From a virus, in IMG/VR virus record IMGVR_UViG_3300032205_000006, positions 1 to 43,560 of that record: DNA of 43,560 nucleotides; one strand, 5' to 3'. Position numbers and translations under genes: made by a program. The notes under the pieces were generated by a model. It ran no database searches. It was not told the DNA's origin and was given only the letters and a program-made list of their open reading frames with translations. This document shows positions 6,630-13,500 of the stretch, piece by piece (the stretch's first letter is position 1; every line of letters starts with the position of its first letter).

Positions 6630-7645
6630 GCCGCATCAGCGACTTTCCCGACGAGTGGATCATGGTCGATCAGCTGAAGCCAGTGGATCTGTCGAACATC
6701 TCCGACAAGGGGATGCAGGGCGTCGTCCTGCTGGCGGTAGCTCTCGGCTGGAACCTGGTGCAGCGACGCGGTGCTCCCGCCCAGCTGCGCTCCCGGAACG
6801 GGATCACCCGCAACATCCCGACTGACACCGGCGTACGTCAGTCGGTGTTCTGGTCGATGCTGGCCAACATCCTCGGTCACTCCGAGGGACGCCTGCCGAC
6901 GCCAGAGCTACTCGAACTCATCGTCAAGTCGACGGGGATGTCGAAGGCTCACGCCCAGGTGCTCATCTCCAAGGTGGGCATCCTGGCCAGCGCCAACCCG
7001 AAGACGCTGGAGATCGAGGAGCCCGAGGAGGAGCCCGAGGTCGAGTGGAAGACAGCACCCGAGCCAATCATTTCGATCATTGAGGAGGCCCGAGCATCGG
7101 TTGCTCTCGATGGTGAGACACAGTCGGTCGGATTCGTCCCGACAGAGCGAGTCGAGCCGACACTCAATCAGGCCGGAGAAGGGGAGCAGTACATCTCCGA
7201 GATCATGGACACCATCATCCGCCAGCTGGTGGCTGACGGAGATGACCAGATCACGTACCGCTGCAAGGTGTGTGCCCTGGAGTTCGAGACCAAGCGTGGC
7301 GTGGGCGCGCACTGGCAGGTGCACGTCAAGAAGGGCGAAGCAGAAGCGACCGCAGGCAACAAGCGGACGATCGTCAACAAGATTGAGGACTACGTCCCGA
7401 CCGAGGTACACGCGCCACGCAAGGACATGGCCCAGGAGCTACGCCGTCTCCGCCGTGTCGTGCAGGACGTGCAGCGCGCAGTCGGCCAGGAGGCCATCAA
7501 GGATGCGGAGCGGCGGGTCATGGTGGCCGAACGCAAGGCCGAGGCGATGCAGAAGGAGCGGGACGACGCAATCGCCCGAGCCGAGCGCCTCGCCTCGGAC
7601 CTACGTTCCCTGCGAGATCTGATCGGAGGCATCTCCGATGAGTAA
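6626..7645 (+). CDS. C2H2 zinc-finger protein with coiled coil
   Basis: 339 residues from ATG 6626 (ATGA overlap). Residues 25-110 contain VVLLAVALGWNLVQRRG and a later IPTDTGVRQSVF stretch, which resembles a small RNA- or DNA-binding alpha/beta module seen in some actinophage proteins (HicA-like by look only). An acidic linker (about 130-145) precedes a canonical C2H2 finger: Cys213, Cys216, His229, His233 (C-x2-C-x12-H-x3-H). The last 90 residues are heptad-rich and charged, a coiled coil for dimer formation. A phage nucleic-acid binding regulator is likely. C2H2 fingers are unusual in phages. Confidence 0.8.
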   Translation: MSRISDFPDEWIMVDQLKPVDLSNISDKGMQGVVLLAVALGWNLVQRRGAPAQLRSRNGITRNIPTDTGVRQSVFWSMLANILGHSEGRLPTPELLELIVKSTGMSKAHAQVLISKVGILASANPKTLEIEEPEEEPEVEWKTAPEPIISIIEEARASVALDGETQSVGFVPTERVEPTLNQAGEGEQYISEIMDTIIRQLVADGDDQITYRCKVCALEFETKRGVGAHWQVHVKKGEAEATAGNKRTIVNKIEDYVPTEVHAPRKDMAQELRRLRRVVQDVQRAVGQEAIKDAERRVMVAERKAEAMQKERDDAIARAERLASDLRSLRDLIGGISDE

Positions 7646-7670
7646 CAACCAACAACCAACAAGGAGAGAG

Positions 7671-7808
7671 ATGAGCACGTTCACATGTCCCCGCTGCGGG
7701 GCCGTATCGCATCACCCGATGGACATCAAGGAGGGCTACTGCGGTCGGTGTCATGACTGGACCGGCAAGCCGTCGATTCCCGATGAAGTCGACGGGGTGC
7801 AGTCGTGA
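7671..7808 (+). CDS. 45-aa zinc ribbon, PDEVD tail
   Basis: ATG 7671 follows AAGGAGAG in a CAACCAAC leader. CPRC near residues 6-9 and CGRCHDWTG near 26-34 form a four-Cys zinc ribbon, a type of micro-protein I have seen in many actinophages. The product ends PDEVDGVQS, a tail shared with the next two genes. Function unknown. Confidence 0.75.
   Translation: MSTFTCPRCGAVSHHPMDIKEGYCGRCHDWTGKPSIPDEVDGVQS
7778..7802 (+). repeat. 3'-end repeat, copy 1
   Basis: The core TCCCGATGAAGTCGACG is identical in three places (7778, 7951, 8184), and similarity continues for 8 more bases. Each copy encodes PDEVD at a C-terminus in the same frame and includes the ribosome site of the following gene. Confidence 0.9.
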
Positions 7809-7978
7809 CCGCCGCCGAACGCACCGAGCTGGGGGCTGCGATCACCAACATGGGGCGTGCCCTTCACGCCCTCCGTCTCGAAGTGCCGAAGGCAGTAGCC
7901 GACGACGTGACGGCACGCTGGCGAGCGCTACTCGACGCGCTGCCGTGGACTCCCGATGAAGTCGACGGAGGCCAGTGA
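7805..7978 (+). CDS. 57-aa helical protein, PDEVD tail
   Basis: GTG 7805 overlaps the previous stop as GTGA. One long amphipathic helical body (residues 3-46), no Cys, ending PDEVDGGQ. Unrelated in sequence to its neighbours except for that tail. It couples to the next gene through TGATG. No recognised family. Confidence 0.65.
   Translation: MTAAERTELGAAITNMGRALHALRLEVPKAVADDVTARWRALLDALPWTPDEVDGGQ
7951..7975 (+). repeat. 3'-end repeat, copy 2
   Basis: Same 17-base core as at 7778 and 8184. The distal half provides GGAGG, the ribosome site for the gene at 7978. Confidence 0.9.
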
Positions 7979-8214
7979 TGGACACCGTCACGCCGAAGAA
8001 CCTCCGCACGCTCGCCGCGGTCCTGCGCTCATCGGTGGGCGAGCAGCTCGTCGACACGCCAGAGCACCGCGCCACCCTGGCCGACTGGATCAACGCAGCA
8101 GCCGAGTTCCGTCGCTGCGACTACCCCGCCTGCGGCCCGTGCCCGTTGAACACGCCAGCGTGTGCCAACCCACCCGACACGGCTCCCGATGAAGTCGACG
8201 AGGTGCAGGAATGA
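7978..8214 (+). CDS. 78-aa four-Cys protein, PDEVD tail
   Basis: ATG 7978 shares its A with the previous stop. A helical first half (residues 1-47) is followed by RRCDYPACGPCPLNTPAC, four Cys that could hold zinc, then a tail ending PDEVDEVQE. Third in a row with this tail. ATGA overlap with the next gene. Function unknown. Confidence 0.75.
   Translation: MDTVTPKNLRTLAAVLRSSVGEQLVDTPEHRATLADWINAAAEFRRCDYPACGPCPLNTPACANPPDTAPDEVDEVQE
8184..8208 (+). repeat. 3'-end repeat, copy 3
   Basis: Same 17-base core as at 7778 and 7951. AGGTGCAGGA downstream serves the ATG at 8211. Confidence 0.9.
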
Positions 8215-8387
8215 GCGCCCCGGACTGCTGCCTGTGCGGGCAGCCGTGTGAGCCGTGGCACGAAGGGTCGACCGGATACGGGCACAACCCTCATCCGTAC
8301 GGCGAGGAGGGCGATCGTTGCTGCAACACGTGCAACGAGACGAAGGTCATCCCCGCCCGACTCGACCTGCTCTTCGGGAACAAGTGA
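8211..8387 (+). CDS. 58-aa Cys-rich phage protein (zinc)
   Basis: ATG 8211. It has CCLCGQPC at residues 6-13, GHNPHPYGEEG near 24-34, and CCNTCN at 37-42, followed by VIPARL. This order (CxLCG, NPxPxxxEG, CCxxCN, VIxARL) is a widespread small phage protein family that probably binds zinc. Function unknown. It overlaps the next gene by GTGA. Confidence 0.8.
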   Translation: MSAPDCCLCGQPCEPWHEGSTGYGHNPHPYGEEGDRCCNTCNETKVIPARLDLLFGNK

Positions 8388-8512
8388 CTGGTCAGCAAGC
8401 CGTCTGTGGTGACTGCCACGGGGTGGTTCGTGCACCTCGTGGCATGTCGATCGAGGCGGTGCTGCGAATCCACAAGGCGTCATGCCCGGCACTCAACAAG
8501 GAGAGGAAGTGA
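8384..8512 (+). CDS. 42-aa CCHC-like micro-protein
   Basis: GTG 8384. CGDC near residues 8-11 and HKASC near 31-35 make a CCHC-type metal site. The end of the gene contains AAGGAGAGG, the ribosome site for the next gene, with which it overlaps by GTGA. Confidence 0.6.
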   Translation: MTGQQAVCGDCHGVVRAPRGMSIEAVLRIHKASCPALNKERK

Positions 8513-8703
8513 GCGCACTCGGATGGAGTGACCGCGTCGAAGCGATCAAGCAACGAGCGCGAGACAGGGACAAGCCGAAGTACACGGACCAGGACGGCAA
8601 CGACGTGCCGATCTGCATGGTCTGCCAGTACTGGCGAGCCACCGTCGGAGACATGTGCGAGATGTGTGCCTACGACGTGATGCAAGAGACGATGGAGGAA
8701 TGA
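8509..8703 (+). CDS. 64-aa zinc ribbon micro-protein
   Basis: GTG 8509 with AAGGAGAGG just upstream. A charged N-terminal helix is followed by CMVC and CEMC, a compact four-Cys ribbon, in the second half. Last of six micro-genes (7671-8703), five of them Cys-rich; a terminator follows. Function unknown. Confidence 0.75.
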   Translation: MSALGWSDRVEAIKQRARDRDKPKYTDQDGNDVPICMVCQYWRATVGDMCEMCAYDVMQETMEE

Positions 8704-8708
8704 AGGAC

Positions 8709-8742
8709 AGCCCCTCAGCGCCAACGCGCTGGGGGGCTTTCT
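8709..8742 (+). terminator. Rho-independent terminator
   Basis: The arms 8709-8720 and 8727-8738 pair over 12 positions, with one G-U pair, around the loop CCAACG, followed by TTTCTTC. It closes the micro-protein operon. Confidence 0.85.
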
Positions 8743-8760
8743 TCTGCCCAGAATCAGGTG

Positions 8761-8862
8761 ATGGCAGAGATTTGGTTCCCTTCATACATTCGCCAGTTCG
8801 CTGCGTGGTGTCTCATCATCGGCTTCGTCGTGCTGCTGACCTGGCCAGGCAGCAGGGATTAG
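8761..8862 (+). CDS. 33-aa membrane micro-protein
   Basis: ATG 8761 with a weak AGGTG site. One membrane helix (about residues 13-28) and little else. It is at the head of the lysis block, so a holin-associated or regulatory role is possible but unsupported. Confidence 0.5.
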   Translation: MAEIWFPSYIRQFAAWCLIIGFVVLLTWPGSRD

Positions 8863-8871
8863 CGTCGGCCC

Positions 8872-8946
8872 ATGTACATCGGTGGCGGGGTCCTCTTGCT
8901 GATCCTCATCATCATCGTCGTGATCCTGTTGGTGCGTCGTGTCTGA
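8872..8946 (+). CDS. 24-aa membrane micro-protein MYIGGG-type
   Basis: ATG 8872; MYIGGGV, then an unbroken run of Leu/Ile/Val, then RR. Positively charged C-terminal flank. I recall similar MYIGGG micro-proteins in other high-GC phages. The ribosome site is poor. A holin-like or anti-holin-like partner of the amidase is possible by position. Confidence 0.5.
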   Translation: MYIGGGVLLLILIIIVVILLVRRV

Positions 8947-9127
8947 CGACAACGATCTCAACGATCCCGAGGATGCCTACGATGCCAGCGACCCACCGAG
9001 GCAGCGGCTGTTGAACTTCGCCCGCCGATTGAACTGGCTGATCGACCGGCCCGATGGCTGGTACATCGAACGCCTCGAACGTCTGCGTGACGATGTCGAC
9101 AAGCTGCGCAGCGAGTTGAGCGACTGA
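8939..9127 (+). CDS. 62-aa acidic coiled-coil protein
   Basis: GTG 8939 overlaps the end of the previous micro-gene. The first 18 residues are Asp-rich. The rest is helical with heptad spacing (RLERLRDDVDKLRSEL). Ends TGATG with the amidase gene, so translation of the two is coupled. Function unknown, perhaps lysis-related by position. Confidence 0.65.
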   Translation: MSDDNDLNDPEDAYDASDPPRQRLLNFARRLNWLIDRPDGWYIERLERLRDDVDKLRSELSD

Positions 9128-9957
9128 TGGGTCATCTGTTCTATGACCTGCTGATCGACGTCCTCGAAGAAGCAGGAGTGTCATGCGCAGTCAACGACAT
9201 CAACGAAGGATGGGAGCGGCGATCGCGCTCGTCGGGTGGCTTCTCGGCTCCGCCGTTGGGAGTCTGCTGGCATCACACTGCCTCCGCCGCCTCGGTGAAC
9301 AGCGACCTGAGCTACATGATCAACGGTTCGCCGGACCGACCGATCGGCAACATGCTCCTTGCTCGGGACGGTGTTGTCTGGCCGATCGCAGCCGGAGCAG
9401 CGAACACGCAAGGTAAGGGTGGGCCGACGGCGTTCAGCCGGGGCACCGTCCCCCTCGATCAGGGCAACACCACGATGTGGGGGATCGAGGCACAGAACAA
9501 CGGCGTCGGACAGGCATGGCCGGTCGAACAGATCGACGCCTACTTCCGATGCAACGAGGCGCTGGCCGTGCTGTTCGGCAACCAAGTCACCGACCTGATC
9601 TCACACCAGGGTTATGCCCCGACCCGCAAGATCGACCCAGCGACCAACACCGCCGTGCAGGGACCGTGGGTGCCGCACTCGGTCACCTCGTCAGGCACGT
9701 GGGACTACCGAGACATCCGCTCCGAAGCCACTCGGCGTGCGGGCACCACTCCACCTCAACCCCAACCCGAACCAGAGGAAGACGAGTACGACATGGCGTT
9801 CATCATCCAGAACAGCAAGACGGGTCAGCCCGCCATCGTGTATGGCGACGGCAAGGTCACCGGCCTCGACGGGCTGTCGCTCGACACGTTCATCGCCAGG
9901 TTCGGGCAGCCGATCGTCGTGGAGGACGCGACCTTCAACGACTTCGCCAGCAAGTAG
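9127..9957 (+). CDS. Endolysin: N-acetylmuramoyl-L-alanine amidase
   Basis: 276 residues. An Amidase_2/PGRP-type zinc amidase, which cuts the bond between muramic acid and the stem peptide. Likely zinc ligands are His49 (or His50) in CWHHTAS, His160 in SHQGYAP and Asp170 in RKIDP. GIEAQNNG near 119-126 matches the conserved core strand. A Pro/Glu linker (about 205-220) separates a C-terminal domain of about 55 residues, probably wall-binding. The linker is followed by an in-frame ATG at 9793 with AGAGGAA about 12 bases before it, so the C-terminal domain could also be made alone. No signal peptide, so it needs a holin. Confidence 0.88.
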   Translation: MGHLFYDLLIDVLEEAGVSCAVNDINEGWERRSRSSGGFSAPPLGVCWHHTASAASVNSDLSYMINGSPDRPIGNMLLARDGVVWPIAAGAANTQGKGGPTAFSRGTVPLDQGNTTMWGIEAQNNGVGQAWPVEQIDAYFRCNEALAVLFGNQVTDLISHQGYAPTRKIDPATNTAVQGPWVPHSVTSSGTWDYRDIRSEATRRAGTTPPQPQPEPEEDEYDMAFIIQNSKTGQPAIVYGDGKVTGLDGLSLDTFIARFGQPIVVEDATFNDFASK

Positions 9958-9963
9958 TGATGG

Positions 9964-10230
9964 TTGTACGCCGCCACTCAGGACACCCTGCTGGCAGGGG
10001 TTCTCGCTGGCGGGGGCGTCCTCCTGCTGATCCTGTTGCTGTGGGTCATCTTCCACCACGCCAAGCCGGGGATGCGAATCGACATCGGCATCCGTGGATG
10101 GGTCAGCCTCAAGCCTGGTGAATCAGTGGACTCCCCACAGGAGGGCGAAGGCGACGACCATGCAGAAGGTGGCTATACCGACGGCGATCACCGTCCAGAC
10201 GCTGGTGCCGTCGGTCCGCCTGACCACTAG
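9964..10230 (+). CDS. Membrane protein after the endolysin, holin candidate
   Basis: 88 residues from TTG 9964, 6 bases after the endolysin stop. A strong single membrane helix lies at about residues 9-29 (LLAGVLAGGGVLLLILLLWV); then a short amphipathic piece and a long acidic, Gly-rich tail. Position directly after the amidase suggests a holin or Rz-type helper. The last third overlaps an antisense micro-ORF at 10123-10227. Confidence 0.6.
   Translation: MYAATQDTLLAGVLAGGGVLLLILLLWVIFHHAKPGMRIDIGIRGWVSLKPGESVDSPQEGEGDDHAEGGYTDGDHRPDAGAVGPPDH
10123..10227 (-). CDS. Possible 34-aa antisense membrane micro-protein
   Basis: GTG 10227 down to TGA at 10123-10125. Short charged N-terminus, then one membrane helix, ending GVH. 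No ribosome site is seen, and it lies fully inside the plus-strand gene 9964-10230. It would be the last gene of the leftward array, next to another membrane gene. Could be chance. Confidence 0.3.
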   Translation of the reverse strand: MVRRTDGTSVWTVIAVGIATFCMVVAFALLWGVH

Positions 10231-10234
10231 GTCA

Positions 10235-10414
10235 TCACAATAGGAACAGCCCCAAGGCGACACAGCCCAGGGCTGCAGCGACGAGCGTGGCCCACAAAGT
10301 TTTCGTCGGGTAGGCGATGATCGCCCCGATGAACGCCAGGATGCAGGCGATCAGGAAGAACAGGTCGGCAGCAGTGAAGTGCGCGCTGACGATCCCATCG
10401 TCAACGCCGGTCAC
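10235..10414 (-). CDS. Two-helix membrane protein, holin-like
   Basis: 59 residues from GTG 10414, which overlaps the previous stop as GTGA. Two hydrophobic segments (about residues 16-34 and 41-59) with a PTKT turn between them: the layout of class II holins. It ends 4 bases from the end of the opposite-strand gene. As the last clear gene of the virion array and close to the endolysin, holin is the best guess, but sequence alone does not prove it. Confidence 0.6.
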   Translation of the reverse strand: MTGVDDGIVSAHFTAADLFFLIACILAFIGAIIAYPTKTLWATLVAAALGCVALGLFLL

Positions 10415-10533
10415 TCGTCCTCGGCTTCCGCTTCCTCCGGGTCGATGTAGTTCTGTGCGGCGTTGGTGTTGAACGTCGGGTCATCGGCCGGAGCCGGTGC
10501 CACACCGGTGTCCTCGACAGGTGCGTCGCTCAT
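10411..10533 (-). CDS. 40-aa acidic protein
   Basis: ATG 10533 after AAGGAGGAA. Acidic, Pro/Ala-rich and probably unstructured, ending EEAEAEDE. It comes 33 bases after the stop of the giant virion gene. Function unknown. Confidence 0.65.
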   Translation of the reverse strand: MSDAPVEDTGVAPAPADDPTFNTNAAQNYIDPEEAEAEDE

Positions 10534-10566
10534 GGGTTCCTCCTTGTTTGGGTGACCTTGCGTACC

Positions 10567-13500
10567 CTATGACGCCTGCTCGCGAGTCATCGCTCCTTGG
10601 CGCTTGTACTCGTCCTGCAAAGCGAAGTACCGGCGCATCGCCTCGTTCTCCTGCTGCTTGGGCGACAGCGTGCGGTATGGGATGCCGGTGAAGCGGGCCC
10701 ACGATTCAGCGAGGCGCTTGGGATCGGAGATGCCGCCGACCGCACCGGGAGCGAGGCGGTTGACGCGGTCGTCGATCGGGTTGATCGAGCGCATGAGGTT
10801 CAACCAGTTGTCGGAGACCTGCCCGGCCTCGTTGGTCTGGCCGGGCACCACCGTGGCAATGGCCTTCTCGATCGCACCCCACGGACCACTCACCTTGCTG
10901 AAGTCGTCGGGTCCGAACTGCCGACCGGTGAAGCTGTCCTTGCCGTAGGCGAAGTCGAGCGGAGCGGAGAAGCCGGGGTTGACCGACGACATGATCGCCA
11001 ACGGGTTCTTCCCGGAGAGGGTGTCAGCCACGTTGGTGATGTCGGACTGCACCCGGTTGAAGCCGAAGTCCGGCTGGTAGTACGCAGGTTGGCCGAGGAA
11101 GTCGAAGGGCAGGCGCCAGGTGCCGAGCCCCTTCCAGTAGGCCGGGGTGTTCTCTGCGTCGGGCTGCGAGAAGTTGCGCTGGGCGTGGCCGTAGAGGGAG
11201 TACAGCCTCGGGTTGGTGAACATCTCCTGGTACTGCAGCGGCAGGTTGCGGGACATGAACGTCCAGAACGGGATCATCTGCTTGGCCGACTCGTCCAGCT
11301 GGGACACCTCGGCATAGTTGAAGTGCACCCGGCCGATGCGATCGACGGCACCGGCGACGGTCTCGCCCCGCTCGACCGAGTGCATCGCCATCGCCAGGCG
11401 CAGCGCACCCTCGATCTTCTCGCCACCGCGCTGAGCCCCACGCGTCAGCGGGTTGTTCATCAGCTTGTTGTAGACGCGGTACTGCGACTTGCCTGCGACG
11501 CCAGCCTCGGCCACCCGACCACCGGCACCGGAAGCGAACGTGGCGGAGAAGGCTTCCTGGATCGGACGTGGCTGCTTGGCCAGCCACTCCTCCCCACCAC
11601 GCTCCCACTTCCTCCACAGACCGACGGCCTTGGCCTGCATCTCGACCGGCACACCATCGGCGGTGTTCATGAAGATCCCGCCCATCGCGTTGCGGGTCAT
11701 GAAGCCAGGGCTCAGGGTGGCGTAGGTCTTGAACAGGTTCGTGAACATCTTGAATCCACGACCGACGATCCCCGGCGCCTTCTGCATGTTGTACATGTTC
11801 TGCATGGCGGCAGCCAGGCGGGAGTCGATGATGACATCGCCCTTCTCCAGCAGCCCCTTGTGGATGGCATCCCAGCTGTCGCTGAGCACGGCACGGCTGA
11901 CGTCGTCGAGGTTCTTGTTCGCCGCCTGACCGCTCAGGAACTGGACCTGATTCATCAGCTGCTTCGGACCTTCGAGTGCCTGCAGCGCAGCGAGGTGCGT
12001 GTGCAGCAGGGACTCGGCCGCGTTGAGCGCGTTGTTGTCCAGGTTCGGGTTGGCCTTGGCGATGGCCAGCAACTCTTCGGTGGCGTCGATCAGGTCGTCG
12101 TTGTTCGGCCGACGAGGCACGGCCATCAACCGCTCGCGCAGCTTGATTACCTCGCTGCGCTTGCGCAGCAGGGACTCGCGCTCGGTCAGATCGGTCTTCA
12201 AGTTCTCGAAGACGTGATGCTTCTCCGACAGGGCACCAACCTCGGCGTCACGCTTCGCACCCCACCACTTGTCGATCCGGGCCTTGACCTTCTCGCCCCG
12301 GAAGGGAGCCTCCGCTTCGAGCTTCTGCTCGGCAGCACGTGCCTCCTCGAACGGCCTGACCACCTTGTCGTGCAGGTCGCTGCCCGGCGTGATCGTCCCC
12401 GACACCGGAGAGATCTGCGACGACAGGTACTGCACCGCCTCGGCCTCGGTGCGCGGCGACGGCACCCCGGCCAGCTGTCCGGTCTCGGCGGAGACGGCTT
12501 TGGTCTCGAACGCGGCGGGCTGCGGTGGCGTGTTGATCCGTTCGACGAAGCGCTCCTCTTCGGGGCCGAACCCACCGAGCGGCTCCATCCACCGAGGGCT
12601 GACCGGCTTGGCCTCTTCGACGATGGCACGGGAACGATCGAATGCCTCACGCTCGGGACGCGTGGCTGCCCGGACGTTGGCCTTGAACCAGTCGTCGGCG
12701 GAGATGATCTCCTTCGCTCCGGGCTGGGCTGCTCTCTTCGCTGCGGCCTGCTCGGCTGCGCTCATCTCTTGCCGCTGCAGTCCGCTGGCCATCCCGATGT
12801 AGTTGCCCGGCTCGGCCGGGGGCAGCAGGCGGCGCTCGGCCGAGGTGGTGGCGAGCGACCGAGCCGCATCGTCGCGGGCGTACTCGCCTGCCTCACGCAG
12901 GGTTCGGAACTCGCGGACCGGGTCCGTGTCGCCGGGACGCTTGAGCTTCCACTGCTTCGTCGTCGGGTCCTTGGTGATGGTCCACCGCCGGACGTCCGCA
13001 GTGCCGGGCGCCGGGGGCATCTCGACCGCGTAGTCCCCGGCGGTGTACTTGATGAGCTTCCCGCCCTCGACGACGGGCTTGGTCACGCCCTCACCGATGT
13101 CGTCGGGACCGATGACACGGTTCGGGGCGACGTCACTCAGGGCCACACGCTCACGTGCCGCTTCGAGGGCAGCCTTGGTGGCCTCGGGGTCAGCGATCCT
13201 CGGGCCCAGCTGCAGCTTCTCCCTGCGGTCCTGGATCACCCGCATCCGCCGAGTGAACTCCTCGTCGTTCAACCGACCGGAGAAGCGCTCCTCCAGATCC
13301 TGGAAGTCGTTCGTTGAGATGACATCGATCTGCGCCCGCTTCGCCCGGTACTCGGCCTTGGTGTACATCCCGGCCTTGTTGTTCGCGGTCAGTTCTTCGA
13401 TGGCGTCGGAGCGCAGTTCAGTGAGGCGCCTCTTCTCCGCCTGGTACGCAGCCGTGGACATGTTGCCCTGCTCATGCCACTTGATCAGCCGGGCTTCCTC

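Noticed and set aside
7065-7082. CAATCATTTCGATCATTG, similar to the palindrome family
   Set aside because: It lies inside the zinc-finger gene, the arms are not complementary in the way of the intact copies and the loop lacks CC. Chance is the simpler reading.
10241-10275. Hairpin AGCCC/GGGCT as a bidirectional terminator at the arm junction
   Set aside because: Short stem inside the two-helix membrane gene, no T tract on either strand.
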